Shown: positions 1 through 8,068, numbered from the stretch's first letter. The stretch: 25,740 nucleotides of DNA from UBA668 sp031413415 (GCA_031413415.1 JANOET010000265.1:1-25740); one strand, 5' to 3'. Notes: a model not told the origin generated them from the sequence alone. Made by a program: numbers and translations.

Positions 1-367
1 AGTCGCCGGCGACGGAGCGGAAGCGACACGTGTAGTCCGCGGCCATCGAGCCGCCGGCCAGGAGCTGCGCTGCTTGGGCTCGTGTGGCCTCCACATCGTC
101 GGGGTGGACGAATTCGAGATACGGCCGAGACGTCATGACCGCGGCCGTGTGGCCGAGCACTCGTTCCCAACTCGGATTGACCGCGGTGAAACAGCCGCCG
201 CGGTCAGCGATGACGAGCAGATCGAGTGAGATGTCCCACCATGTGTCCGCGACCAAGTCCGGGACATGAGAGGTATTCCCTGGACTTTCGGTCACGACGG
301 GTCCCTGCCGACGGGATGGTCGCTCTCCGTCCTGTTCACCTTGGGCGTTCGTGTCGGTGGTGTCCAC
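1..367 (-). CDS. PAS-domain sensory protein, N-terminal fragment (runs off window)
   Basis: Reading the minus strand from about 367 down to 1 gives an open frame with no stop. It contains a clear PAS fold: DLLVIADRGG, then NPSWERVLGHT, then FVHPDDVEATRAQ, then the start of the next strand (DYTCRFRSVAGD). Such domains sense small ligands or redox state and usually precede a histidine kinase, diguanylate cyclase or phosphatase domain, which here lies outside the window, so the output is unknown. The N-terminus is a short polar tail. Two GTG starts are possible: 367, with AGGA 9 nt upstream, and 295, with AGGG 7 nt upstream; I list the longer. It lies 34 nt downstream of the stop of the SCO6745-family gene on the same strand, so the two may be co-transcribed. 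The PAS call is firm; the start and the rest of the protein are not. Confidence 0.7.
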   Translation of the reverse strand, partial: MDTTDTNAQGEQDGERPSRRQGPVVTESPGNTSHVPDLVADTWWDISLDLLVIADRGGCFTAVNPSWERVLGHTAAVMTSRPYLEFVHPDDVEATRAQAAQLLAGGSMAADYTCRFRSVAGD

Positions 368-401
368 CGCCAAAGGTCCTGAACGGCGCCGTGCGGCCCC
401 G

Positions 402-1301
402 TCAGGTCTGATGGTCGATCCAGCGACGTGTACGGCTCGCGGGCTGGTAGTTCGGACCCGCGGTCACATCGACCCTGTGCAGCAGCAGCTCGCACGGGGG
501 CTCGAACGCCACGGCGAACCAGCGCGACCGCTCCTCTCCGAGCAGTTGCCACGGCAGCACCGTCAGGCGGTCGGTCGCGTCCTCGATCCGCTGACGCAAC
601 TCGATGCCCGCGGGTAGCACGACGCGGTTCGCGGCGAGGTCACGCTCGCTGAGCGACCGCCAAGCGGCGTCGAGGTCGGCGTCGCTGGTGCCACGCGATC
701 GGGCGAGCCAGTCGGACTCGTACCCCAACCAGGCGTTGTGCAGGATGCTCGCCTCCGCGTGGCTGAGCCCTTCGGCGACCACCACAGCCCAGTGCGTGTC
801 GCCACGCCACTCGCGCAGGCAGTTGACGGCATGCCAACCGGAGAGCAACGGGTCCTCCGACCGCGGCATCGCCAAGTGGGCACCGAAGAACGTGCGGCCC
901 ACCAGCGGCAGCCGCTCGACCACCGGCCACAGCAGTGGGCCGAGTTCGCTAAACGGCTCGATCAGGTCGCTGGCATGGTCGCGCAGGCCGGCGACCACCG
1001 CCTCGTCACGAGCCTCCCAGAACTCGGCGAACCGTTCTGCGCTGCCGAGCAGGCCGAACACTCCGCGGATGGCGGGCGGGCTGATCGAGCCGAATGCGGC
1101 GATCACCGCGTCCGCCCCGGCCCCGGCGAGCGGCGCACACCGTGCGGCCATGTACCCGAGCGGTCCGGCGAGACCCTCGGGCAGCCCGAGGTCGGTGTAC
1201 CGCCGCACTGCACCCGGGTCCCAGAAGATCCACCCGACCGTCGTCTGCACTGATCGAGCATTCCTGTGGGTGATGGCCGTCCAGTCGGGCTGTCGTGTCA
1301 C
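402..1301 (-). CDS. SCO6745 family protein (function unknown)
   Basis: This 299-residue protein matches the actinobacterial SCO6745 (SalK-like) family, whose biochemical role is not established. Recognisable family blocks are the early region with GYMAARCAPLAGAGADAV, an Ala/Phe-rich helix (AAFGSISPPAIRGVFGLLG), and the signature WHAVNCLREWRGDTHWAV, followed by a helix in AEGLSHAEASILHNAWLG. The Trp-His and Arg-Gly-Asp residues of the signature are intact. There is no signal peptide or membrane segment, so it should be cytoplasmic. I chose the GTG at 1301 because family similarity begins soon after it; an upstream GTG at 1364 would add 21 residues that overlap the promoter region of the divergent dop gene. 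It is divergent from the proteasome operon and probably unrelated to it in function. The family call is good; the start is uncertain. Confidence 0.75.
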   Translation of the reverse strand: MTRQPDWTAITHRNARSVQTTVGWIFWDPGAVRRYTDLGLPEGLAGPLGYMAARCAPLAGAGADAVIAAFGSISPPAIRGVFGLLGSAERFAEFWEARDEAVVAGLRDHASDLIEPFSELGPLLWPVVERLPLVGRTFFGAHLAMPRSEDPLLSGWHAVNCLREWRGDTHWAVVVAEGLSHAEASILHNAWLGYESDWLARSRGTSDADLDAAWRSLSERDLAANRVVLPAGIELRQRIEDATDRLTVLPWQLLGEERSRWFAVAFEPPCELLLHRVDVTAGPNYQPASRTRRWIDHQT

Positions 1302-1374
1302 GCGGCGAGTCTCGCGCTCCGAACCGGGTGATCCGGCGGTCGCGTGGCAACTGTTCAACGGCACGAACCAGCGT

Positions 1375-1380
1375 TAGGGT
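1375..1380 (+). promoter_or_regulatory. Predicted -10 element of dop (leaderless)
   Basis: TAGGGT ends 7 nt before the dop ATG, which places the expected transcription start on or next to the start codon. A weak TTCAAC lies about 15 nt upstream as a possible -35. No Shine-Dalgarno precedes dop, in agreement with a leaderless mRNA for the whole proteasome operon. This is a pattern-based prediction. Confidence 0.5.
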
Positions 1381-1387
1381 GCGGCGC

Positions 1388-2872
1388 ATGGCCATCCCGA
1401 AGGTGTGCGGCATCGAGACCGAGTACGGCATCCTCGTCCGCGGCGCCGATGGCAACCCCGTCACCGCCTCGTCGCTGCTCATCAACGCCTATCTCGCGGC
1501 GAACCAGCGCAAGATCCGCTGGGACTTCGAGGACGAACAGCCCGGCCACGACGCTCGCGGCTTCCGCGTCGACGACCTGATGGCGCCCGAGGTCGACACC
1601 CATCTGGTCAACGCCGTGCTCACCAACGGCGCTCGGTACTACGTGGACCACGCCCACCCCGAGATCAGCACGCCCGAATGCCTCACCGCGCGCGAGGCCC
1701 TCCTCTTCGACCGGGCGGCGGAGGAGATCGTGCGGGCCTCGATGCGGGCGGCCGACGCGATGCTGCCCGCCGGCGCCGAGATCCTGTGCCACAAGAACAA
1801 CTCCGACGGCAAGGGCAACAGCTACGGCTGCCACGAGAACTATCTCATCGCCCGCGAGACGCCGTTCGGCCGGATCGTGCAGCAGATCACCCCGCACTTC
1901 GTCACCCGTCAGGTGGTCATCGGCGCAGGCAAGGTGGGATGCGAGCTCCCGGGAGTCACCGCCAACGAAGTGCCGTTCCAGCTCAGTCAGCGCGCCGACT
2001 TCTTCGAGGAGGAGGTCGGCCTCGAGACCACGCTCAAGCGTCCGATCGTCAACACGCGCGACGAACCACACTGCGACCCGAACAAGTACCGGCGACTGCA
2101 CGTCATCGTCGGCGACGCCAACATGAGCGAGACGGCGACGCTGGTGAAGGTGGGCGCCACCGCCATCATGCTGGCGATGATCGAGGACGACGAACTCGGC
2201 GACGACCTGGCGCTCGCCAATCCGGTGGCCGCCATCCGTCAGATCAGTCACGACCCGTCGCTGCAGCGCACGGTCCTGTTGCGCAACGGGCAAAGGGCCA
2301 CCGCGCTCGACATCCAGTGGCGGCTCCTCGAGCGAGCGCAGAAGTACGAGAAATCGCACGGCCTCGGCGCCGTCGGCCACGACGTCGGTCGGGAAGTGCT
2401 CACCCTCTGGGAGAGCATCCTCGCCGGACTCGAGCAGAATCCCGACTCGGTCGCCCACCAGGTGGACTGGGTCGCGAAACGGCGCCTCGTGCAGGGCTAT
2501 GCGGCTCGCCACGGGGCCAAGCCGAACGACGCCCGCCTGAAGAACCTCGATCTGCAGTACCACGACCTGCGCGCCGACCGCTGTCTGGCGTTGCGCGTCG
2601 GGCTCGACACCTTGGTCGATCCCGTCGATGTCGCCCGAGCGATGCACGAGCCGCCCACCACCACGAGGGCCTACTTCCGTGGCCGGTGCCTGGCCAAGTG
2701 GCCCGACGACGTCGTGGCCGCCAACTGGGACAGCCTGGTCTTCGACGTCGGACGCGATCCACTACGACGCGTGCCGATGATGGAACCATTGCGCGGCACG
2801 GCAGAATCCGTGCAAAGGTTGATCGACGAGAGCAGCACCCCGGCCGAGCTGTTGGCGAAGCTGGGGGCCTGA
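1388..2872 (+). CDS. dop: Dop, deamidase of Pup / depupylase
   Basis: Dop converts the C-terminal Gln of Pup to Glu so that PafA can use it, and also removes Pup from tagged proteins. The 494-residue protein has the carboxylate-amine-ligase fold shared with PafA. The N-terminal metal/ATP site is IETEYG (residues 9-14); the catalytic Asp lies in YYVDHAHPE (Asp87); the nucleotide site is CHKNNSDGKGNSYG (134-147); RPIVNTRDEPH and RRLHVIVGDANMSE follow; and the C-terminal PTTTRAYFRGRC block is typical of the family. The Asp-His-Ala-His form at the active site and the closer match to mycobacterial Dop than to PafA separate it from the second paralogue at 6710. The ATG at 1388 begins at the conserved IETEYG region and follows a -10 box by 7 nt; a longer open frame upstream lacks family similarity. 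pup follows after 13 nt. No mpa/ARC gene precedes it. Confidence 0.95.
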   Translation: MAIPKVCGIETEYGILVRGADGNPVTASSLLINAYLAANQRKIRWDFEDEQPGHDARGFRVDDLMAPEVDTHLVNAVLTNGARYYVDHAHPEISTPECLTAREALLFDRAAEEIVRASMRAADAMLPAGAEILCHKNNSDGKGNSYGCHENYLIARETPFGRIVQQITPHFVTRQVVIGAGKVGCELPGVTANEVPFQLSQRADFFEEEVGLETTLKRPIVNTRDEPHCDPNKYRRLHVIVGDANMSETATLVKVGATAIMLAMIEDDELGDDLALANPVAAIRQISHDPSLQRTVLLRNGQRATALDIQWRLLERAQKYEKSHGLGAVGHDVGREVLTLWESILAGLEQNPDSVAHQVDWVAKRRLVQGYAARHGAKPNDARLKNLDLQYHDLRADRCLALRVGLDTLVDPVDVARAMHEPPTTTRAYFRGRCLAKWPDDVVAANWDSLVFDVGRDPLRRVPMMEPLRGTAESVQRLIDESSTPAELLAKLGA

Positions 2873-2885
2873 GTCAGGGAGCAAC

Positions 2886-3080
2886 ATGGCCGAGCGAACG
2901 CAGAAGCAGAAACCATCACCCAGCCGGACCGACGAGGTGGTCGAGGCCGCGCCTGTCGTCACCGAGAGCGGCGACAAGCTGAAGGCCGAACTCGACGACC
3001 TGCTCGACGAGATCGACGACGTGCTCGAGACGAACGCGGAGGACTTCGTGAAGTCCTACGTACAAAAGGGTGGCCAGTAG
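2886..3080 (+). CDS. pup: Pup, prokaryotic ubiquitin-like protein
   Basis: Pup is the small tag that PafA attaches through its C-terminal residue to lysines of proteins destined for the proteasome. This one has 64 residues, the same as mycobacterial Pup. The first half is polar and disordered; residues about 30-50 (KLKAELDDLLDEIDDVLE) form the helix that docks in the ATPase coiled coil and Dop; the end is AEDFVKSYVQKGGQ. The last residue is Gln, so it needs Dop for deamidation, in keeping with dop directly upstream. An AGGGAG Shine-Dalgarno sits 5 nt before the ATG. prcB starts 5 nt after the stop. The only lysine candidates for self-modification are at 7, 9, 32, 34, 55 and 61. The call is certain from sequence alone. 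Confidence 0.97.
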   Translation: MAERTQKQKPSPSRTDEVVEAAPVVTESGDKLKAELDDLLDEIDDVLETNAEDFVKSYVQKGGQ

Positions 3081-3085
3081 TCGCC

Positions 3086-3871
3086 ATGTCGATGCCCATG
3101 TTCCCGGTCGGACACGATCCGGGCTCCAGCTTTCCCGAACTGCTCAAGCGTGTCGGACTCGCGCCGTCCCCGGTCAGCGACGTCAGCGGCGAACTCTCGG
3201 TGCCGCATGCCACCACCTGCGTCGCGCTGCGGTTCGCCGATGGCGTGGTCATGGCGGGCGATCGCCGTGCCACGAGCGGCAACCTGATCAGCCACCGCGG
3301 CATGGAGAAGGTCGTGCAAGCCGACCAGCACAGCGGGGTCGCCATCGCCGGGGCTGCGGGTCCGGCCATGGAGATGATCAAGCTGTTCCAGCTGCAGCTC
3401 GAGCACTACGAGAAGGTGGAGGGGTCGGCGCTCAGCCTGGAGGGCAAGGCCAACCAGCTCTCGATGATGGTGCGCAGCAACCTGCCCGCCGCGATGCAGG
3501 GCATGGTCGTCGTGCCGATCTTCGCCGGCTACGACCTGCGCCGGGCCACGGGCCGCCTGTTCACCTACGACGTCACCGGCGGGCGCTACGAGGAACACGA
3601 CTACGTCGCCACGGGCTCCGGCATGCTCCATGCCGGCACGGTCATCAAGATCGCGTGGCGCGACCAACTCGATCGGACCGCTGCGGTGGCGCTCGCCTGT
3701 CGAAGCCTGTGGGAGGCGGCCGACGCCGACTCCGCAACGGGCGGTCCCGACGCGCTGCGCCGCATCTATCCGGTGGTCGCCACCATCACGGCCGACGGTT
3801 GGAACCGCCTCGAGGACGACGAGCTCTCCGGCGTGTTCGAGTCCATCGTCGAGGAGGTCCGAGCCCGATGA
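3086..3871 (+). CDS. prcB: 20S proteasome beta subunit PrcB
   Basis: PrcB is the proteolytic subunit of the 20S core, made with a propeptide that is cleaved to expose an N-terminal Thr nucleophile. Here the propeptide is residues 1-42 and mature Thr1 is Thr43 in VPHATTCVAL. Counting from it, Asp17 (in AGDRRATSG) and Lys33 (in RGMEK) fall exactly where the catalytic triad requires. LEHYEKVEGSALSLEGKANQ and VVPIFAGYDLRRATGRL are strongly conserved with other actinobacterial PrcB. The residue before Thr1 is Ala rather than the Gly usual in mycobacterial PrcB, and Thr3 of the mature chain is Cys. The 261-residue precursor has normal length. Its TGA overlaps the ATG of prcA by 4 nt, which suits co-production of the two subunits. 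Confidence 0.95.
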   Translation: MSMPMFPVGHDPGSSFPELLKRVGLAPSPVSDVSGELSVPHATTCVALRFADGVVMAGDRRATSGNLISHRGMEKVVQADQHSGVAIAGAAGPAMEMIKLFQLQLEHYEKVEGSALSLEGKANQLSMMVRSNLPAAMQGMVVVPIFAGYDLRRATGRLFTYDVTGGRYEEHDYVATGSGMLHAGTVIKIAWRDQLDRTAAVALACRSLWEAADADSATGGPDALRRIYPVVATITADGWNRLEDDELSGVFESIVEEVRAR

Positions 3872-4548
3872 GCATGCCGTTCTACGTCGCTCCCGAGCAG
3901 ATCATGAAGGATCGCGCCGACTACGCGCGCAAGGGCATCGCCCGCGGACGGGCCCTGGTCGCGGTCCGCTACGCCGACGGCATCGCACTGGTGGCCGAGA
4001 ACCCGAGCAACACGCTGCGCAAGATCAGCGAGATCTACGACCGCATCGCGTTCGCCGGTGTGGGCAAGTACAACGAGTTCGATCAGCTGCGCGTTGCCGG
4101 GGTGCGTGCGGCCGACCTGAAGGGCTTTCAGTACAGCCGCGACGACGTCGACGCTCGAAGTCTGGCCAACAACTACGCCCAGATCCTCGGTCAGATCTTC
4201 ACCCACGAGATGAAGCCGATGGAGGTCGAGATCCTCGTCGCCGAGGTGGGCCACACTGGCAATGACGATCAGCTCTTCCACGTCCTCTACGACGGCACGG
4301 TCATGGACGAGAAGCGTTACAGCGTGCTCGGCGGCGACGCCGAGGCCATCTCGGCGCGCATGAACGACCAGCACGCCGACGACCAGTCGCTCGGCGACGC
4401 CATCACATCGGCCACCGCGGCGCTGTCCGGCCCCGACCGCACGCTCGCCGCCGCCGACCTCGAGGTTGCGGTGTTGTCCCGCCGCAACGGCCGTCGCTGC
4501 TTCAAGCGCCTCAACGACGACGCCGTGGCGGCCTCGCTGCCGGCCTGA
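3868..4548 (+). CDS. prcA: 20S proteasome alpha subunit PrcA
   Basis: PrcA forms the outer rings of the 20S core and gates substrate entry. The 226-residue chain begins MSMPFYVAPEQIMKDR, the gate-forming N-terminus, followed by the alpha-subunit helix H0 (DYARKGIARGRALVAV). AENPSNTLRKISEIYDRIAF, GKYNEFDQLR and SLANNYAQILGQIF align well with mycobacterial PrcA. As expected for an alpha subunit it has no N-terminal Thr nucleophile. The start overlaps the prcB stop (ATGA), and GAGGAGG at 3851-3857 inside the end of prcB serves as its ribosome binding site. The C-terminus (NDDAVAASLPA) is shorter than in Mycobacterium. The next gene, pxpA, starts 9 nt after the stop. Confidence 0.95.
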   Translation: MSMPFYVAPEQIMKDRADYARKGIARGRALVAVRYADGIALVAENPSNTLRKISEIYDRIAFAGVGKYNEFDQLRVAGVRAADLKGFQYSRDDVDARSLANNYAQILGQIFTHEMKPMEVEILVAEVGHTGNDDQLFHVLYDGTVMDEKRYSVLGGDAEAISARMNDQHADDQSLGDAITSATAALSGPDRTLAAADLEVAVLSRRNGRRCFKRLNDDAVAASLPA

Positions 4549-4557
4549 GCGGTCAAC

Positions 4558-5280
4558 GTGCCCCACATCGACCTCAACAGCGACGTCGGTGAGGGATACG
4601 GCGTGTGGGGTGGAGGCCCCGACGAGCTGCTCGTGCCGCGTCTCACCTCGGTGAACGTGGCCTGCGGCTTCCATGCAGGCGACCCGAGCACCATTCGACG
4701 CACGTGCGAGCTCGCCGCACAGCACGACTGTGCGATCGGGGCCCAGGTCAGCTACCCCGACCTCGCCGGCTTCGGTCGTCGGTTCATGGATCTGCAACCC
4801 GACGACCTGCGCGACGCCGTGTTGTACCAGTTGGGCGCACTCGAGGCGTTCGCCGGAGTCGTCGACCGCGCTGTGCAGTACGTGAAGCCGCACGGCGCGC
4901 TCTACAACGCGGTCGTTCATCACGAGGTGCAGGCCCGAGCGCTCGTGCAGGCCGTGGTGGACTACGACCCCGAGCTGCCCGTCCTCGGGCTTCCCGGCAG
5001 CGCCGTGGAGGCGGCGTGTTCCGCGGCCGGATTGCGGTTCGTCGTCGAGGGTTTCGCGGATCGGGCCTACTCCACCGAAGGGGGGCTCGTGCCGCGCACT
5101 CAACACGGGGCACTGCTCACCGACCCCGATGCTGCGGCTGCACAGGCGCTCGACCTCGCTGCACGAGGCATCGAGTCCATCTGCATCCACAGCGACACCC
5201 CTGGGGCCCCCGATCTGCTCGTCGCGGTGGTCGAGGCGCTCGGTGCTGCAGGGTGGGAGCCCCGGGCATTCGTCCAGTGA
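4558..5280 (+). CDS. pxpA: 5-oxoprolinase subunit A (LamB/YcsF family)
   Basis: PxpA is one of three subunits of the ATP-dependent 5-oxoprolinase that opens 5-oxoproline (pyroglutamate) to glutamate. The 240-residue protein shows the family blocks in order: IDLNSDVGEGYGVW (4-17), TSVNVACGFHAGDPSTI (30-46), IGAQVSYPDLAGFGRRFM (60-77), VKPHGALYN (about 109-117) and the late GLVPRTQHGALL and HSDTPGA. It is a cytoplasmic metal-dependent (beta/alpha) barrel protein. The GTG at 4558 starts directly at the conserved DLN motif; only 9 nt separate it from the prcA stop and no Shine-Dalgarno is seen there, so translation probably continues from prcA. This makes it part of the proteasome operon. The stop overlaps the pxpB start. 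Confidence 0.93.
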   Translation: MPHIDLNSDVGEGYGVWGGGPDELLVPRLTSVNVACGFHAGDPSTIRRTCELAAQHDCAIGAQVSYPDLAGFGRRFMDLQPDDLRDAVLYQLGALEAFAGVVDRAVQYVKPHGALYNAVVHHEVQARALVQAVVDYDPELPVLGLPGSAVEAACSAAGLRFVVEGFADRAYSTEGGLVPRTQHGALLTDPDAAAAQALDLAARGIESICIHSDTPGAPDLLVAVVEALGAAGWEPRAFVQ

Positions 5281-5867
5281 GGCTGCTCCCTTACGGGCCA
5301 CGCGCCGTACTGGTCGAGTTCGACTCGCTGACCGACGTGATGGCCGCAGCGAACGCCTGGCGCCGGGCACGTCTGCAGGGAGTGGTCGACATCGTGCCCG
5401 CGGCGCGCACGGTCCTGGTGGTGCACGACGGATCGTTCGACGAACGCAACCTTCCGAAGGTCGACGACACGGTGCCTGCCCCCGACGGTGCGCTCGTGGT
5501 CGTGCCGGTGACGTACGACGGCGACGATCTGGCCGCCGTCGCTGCCGCCACCGGCCTGTCGGTCGACGAGGTGGTGATCGCGCACAGCAGCCGCGAGTAC
5601 ATCTGCGCCTTCTGTGGCTTCATGCCCGGCTTCAGCTACCTCGTCGGTCTCGATGCACGCCTCGTGCTACCGCGCCGTTCCACGCCGCGCGCCCGTGTTC
5701 CGGCGGGCTCGTTGGCCATTGCTGCCGAGTTCACCGCGGTGTACCCGGGCGAGAGCCCAGGCGGCTGGCACCTGCTCGGCACCACCGACGTGCCGATGTG
5801 GGCTGCCGACCGCGCCGTACCGGCCACGCTGCCGCCCGGCACTCGAGTCAGGTTCGCGCCGACGTGA
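5277..5867 (+). CDS. pxpB: 5-oxoprolinase subunit B (KipI/allophanate-hydrolase subunit 1 family)
   Basis: PxpB is thought to activate 5-oxoproline together with PxpC in an ATP-using step. The 196-residue chain contains the CT_C_D-family landmarks: an N-terminal LLPYGPRAVLVEFDSL, central VVVPVTYDGDDLAAVA, then FCGFMPGFSYLVGL, LPRRSTPRARVPAGSLAI, VYPGESPGGWHLLGTT, and the ending TLPPGTRVRFAP. The start is GTG at 5277, whose G-T-G-A overlaps the pxpA stop; the open frame continues upstream but only as a shadow of pxpA. The stop overlaps the start of pxpC in the same way. It is slightly short for the family but has no missing block. It could be confused with allophanate hydrolase subunit 1, but the pairing with pxpA decides the call. 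Confidence 0.92.
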   Translation: MRLLPYGPRAVLVEFDSLTDVMAAANAWRRARLQGVVDIVPAARTVLVVHDGSFDERNLPKVDDTVPAPDGALVVVPVTYDGDDLAAVAAATGLSVDEVVIAHSSREYICAFCGFMPGFSYLVGLDARLVLPRRSTPRARVPAGSLAIAAEFTAVYPGESPGGWHLLGTTDVPMWAADRAVPATLPPGTRVRFAPT

Positions 5868-6652
5868 TCCGGGTGTCGTCGTGGGGTGTCGCGGGCTCGG
5901 TGCGGGACTCTGGCGCGCTCGGCCGCGGCTGGCTGGGTGCCGGACGTGGGGGAGCGGTCGATGCGGCGTCGCTCGCGCTCGGCAACCGACTGGTCGGGAA
6001 CCCCGAGCGAGCCGCAGGGTTCGAGACCTCGGGCGGTTTGGTGCTGCACGTCACCGAACCGGTGATGGTCGTGGTCACCGGAGCGATGGCCCTCGTCGAG
6101 ATCGACTACGGCCCACCGGTGGGCTGGGGAAGTCCCGTGGTGCTCCCTGCCGGCGCAACCCTCCGGGTCGTCCGACTGCTGGACGGGGCTCGGACCTACA
6201 TCGGCATACGTGGCGGCCTGCAACTCGATGCGAGCGGAGCCGTGACGACCGGTCCCGATCCGATGGGCCCGGCGGCCGAGCACGCGGCACCGCCACGGCC
6301 GACGCGCACCGAACTCCGGGTCTGGCCCGGGCCTCGCCTCGACTGGTTCCTCCCCGACGCATGGCACCGACTCTGCTCGGCCCCGTTCGAGGTGACCGCG
6401 ACGAGCCGCGTCGGTACCCGCCTGCAGGGTCCGCCCCTCGTACGGGCACGGGATGGTGAATTGGCGTCGGAAGGAATGGTCGAGGGTGCCGTGCAGGTGC
6501 CGCCCGACGGCCACCCGATCGTGTTCCTCGCCGACCATCCGATCACGGGTGGCTACCCCGTGATCGCGGTGGTCGACCCCGCCGACCTTCCCCAGCTCGC
6601 CCAAGCGTCGCCGGGCACGACAGTGAGGTTCCGCCCGGTCCGGCCGCGCTGA
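5864..6652 (+). CDS. pxpC: 5-oxoprolinase subunit C (KipA/allophanate-hydrolase subunit 2 family)
   Basis: PxpC completes the 5-oxoprolinase with PxpA and PxpB. The 262-residue protein has the CT_A_B-family pattern: GVAGSVRDSGALGRGWLG near the start, GAVDAASLALGNRLVGNPE, a beta-rich middle (TEPVMVVVTGAMALVEID), GARTYIGIRGGL, and the late LADHPITGGYPVIAVVDPA. It is somewhat shorter than typical PxpC. The VRDSGALGRG stretch departs from the common VQDxGRxG form, which may affect substrate contacts. The GTG start at 5864 overlaps the pxpB stop by 4 nt. It is the last gene of the dop-pup-prcBA-pxpABC unit; pafA begins 57 nt later with its own -10 element. Confidence 0.9.
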   Translation: MIRVSSWGVAGSVRDSGALGRGWLGAGRGGAVDAASLALGNRLVGNPERAAGFETSGGLVLHVTEPVMVVVTGAMALVEIDYGPPVGWGSPVVLPAGATLRVVRLLDGARTYIGIRGGLQLDASGAVTTGPDPMGPAAEHAAPPRPTRTELRVWPGPRLDWFLPDAWHRLCSAPFEVTATSRVGTRLQGPPLVRARDGELASEGMVEGAVQVPPDGHPIVFLADHPITGGYPVIAVVDPADLPQLAQASPGTTVRFRPVRPR

Positions 6653-6697
6653 CGCAGTGTGCGACATGTGCGCCTCGCAGCGGCGAATGGGGTGCGC

Positions 6698-6703
6698 TAC
6701 GGT
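6698..6703 (+). promoter_or_regulatory. Predicted -10 element of pafA (leaderless)
   Basis: TACGGT ends 6 nt before the pafA ATG, and there is no Shine-Dalgarno. This suggests that pafA has its own start of transcription although it lies only 57 nt after pxpC. Pattern-based prediction. Confidence 0.5.
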
Positions 6704-6709
6704 GCGCGC

Positions 6710-8068
6710 ATGGAGCGGCGCATCTACGGGCTCGAGAACGAGTACGGGGTCACGTGCACGCTCCGCGGGCAACGGCGGCTGAGCCCCGACGAGGTGGCCC
6801 GCTACCTCTTTCGCAAGGTGGTCAGCTGGGGGCGCAGCAGCAACGTGTTCCTGCAGAACGGCGCCCGTCTGTACCTCGATGTCGGCTCGCACCCCGAGTA
6901 CGCGACGCCCGAGTGCGACAGCCTGTACGACCTGGTCGTGCACGACAAGGCCGGCGAACGCATCCTCGAGGGCCTGCTCCATTCGGCGGAACTGCGCCTC
7001 CGCGAAGAGGGCATCCGCGGCACGATCTACCTGTTCAAGAACAACACCGACAGTGCCGGCAACAGCTACGGCTGTCACGAGAACTATCTCACCAGCCGCA
7101 CCGACGACCTCGCGCACTACGCCGAGGTGCTCATTCCGTTCCTCGTCAGTCGGCAGATCTACACCGGCTCGGGCAAGGTGTTGCAGACCGCACGCGGCGC
7201 GATGTTCTCGATGGCCCAGCGGGCCGAGCACATCTGGGAAGGCGTGAGCAGCGCGACGACGCGCAGCCGCCCGATCATCAACACGCGCGACGAACCGCAC
7301 GCCGATGCGGAGCGCTATCGCCGACTGCACGTCATCGTCGGCGACAGCAACATGAGCGAGTACACCACCTTCGTCAAGGTCGGCGCCGCGGCCTGCATGT
7401 TGCGCATGCTCGAGGATCCGGGGGTCGTGCTGCGCGACATGACGCTCGAGAACCCCATTCGCGCCATCCGCGACATCAGCCACGACATGACGTGCCGTCG
7501 CAAGGTGCGCCTCGCCAACGGTCGAGAGGTGAGTGCGCTCGACATCCAGCGCGAGTATCTCGACCGGGCACTTCGCTACGCCGACACCAAGGGCTTCCCC
7601 CCGCTCGAACAGAAGGCGCTCGAGATGTGGGAGCACTGCATCAGCACCATCGAGAACGACCCCCTCAAGCTCGATCGCGAAGTCGACTGGGTCATCAAGT
7701 ACCGGCTCCTCGAAGCCTTCCGAGCCCGGCACGACCTACCGCTCGGCCACGCCCGGGTGCAGCTGCTCGACCTGCAGTACCACGACATCTCGCGCGATCG
7801 CAGTCCGTTCTACAAGCTGCAGGACCGCGGTCTGGTCGAGCGGATGTGCCTCGATGCCGACATCGACACTGCAGTCGACGTGCCGCCACAGACCACCCGG
7901 GCTCGGCTGCGAGGGGAGTTCATCAAGCGCGCCAAGGAGCGCAAGCGCGACTACACGGTCGACTGGGTGCATCTCAAGCTGAACGACCAGGCACAACGCA
8001 CGGTGTTGTGCAAGGACCCGTTCCGCAGTCGCGACGAACGGGTCGAGAAGCTCATCGCGTCGCTCTGA
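6710..8068 (+). CDS. pafA: PafA, Pup-protein ligase
   Basis: PafA uses ATP to phosphorylate the C-terminal Glu of Pup and joins it to a lysine of the target. The 452-residue chain has normal length. It carries IYGLENEYG at the N-terminus (metal/ATP site), the catalytic Asp57 in YLDVGSHPEYATPE, YLFKNNTDSAGNSYGCHENY (about 104-123), RPIINTRDEPHADAERYRRL, and the C-terminal region with RARLRGEFIKRAKERKRDY. The Leu-Asp-Val-Gly-Ser-His form at the active site is the PafA type and separates it from Dop at 1388 (Val-Asp-His-Ala-His). The ATG at 6710 is right at the family start. In mycobacteria pafB and pafC follow pafA; here they do not, and lepB follows after 38 nt. Confidence 0.95.
   Translation: MERRIYGLENEYGVTCTLRGQRRLSPDEVARYLFRKVVSWGRSSNVFLQNGARLYLDVGSHPEYATPECDSLYDLVVHDKAGERILEGLLHSAELRLREEGIRGTIYLFKNNTDSAGNSYGCHENYLTSRTDDLAHYAEVLIPFLVSRQIYTGSGKVLQTARGAMFSMAQRAEHIWEGVSSATTRSRPIINTRDEPHADAERYRRLHVIVGDSNMSEYTTFVKVGAAACMLRMLEDPGVVLRDMTLENPIRAIRDISHDMTCRRKVRLANGREVSALDIQREYLDRALRYADTKGFPPLEQKALEMWEHCISTIENDPLKLDREVDWVIKYRLLEAFRARHDLPLGHARVQLLDLQYHDISRDRSPFYKLQDRGLVERMCLDADIDTAVDVPPQTTRARLRGEFIKRAKERKRDYTVDWVHLKLNDQAQRTVLCKDPFRSRDERVEKLIASL

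Noticed and set aside
1295..1387. N-terminal extension of Dop by 31 residues
   Set aside because: The extension is Arg-rich without family similarity and overlaps the divergent gene; the -10 box and the conserved start favour the ATG at 1388.
5636..7732. A 698-codon open frame on the minus strand across pxpC and pafA
   Set aside because: It is antisense to two clearly conserved genes, has biased Arg/Asp/His/Val composition typical of high-GC shadow frames and shows no domain.
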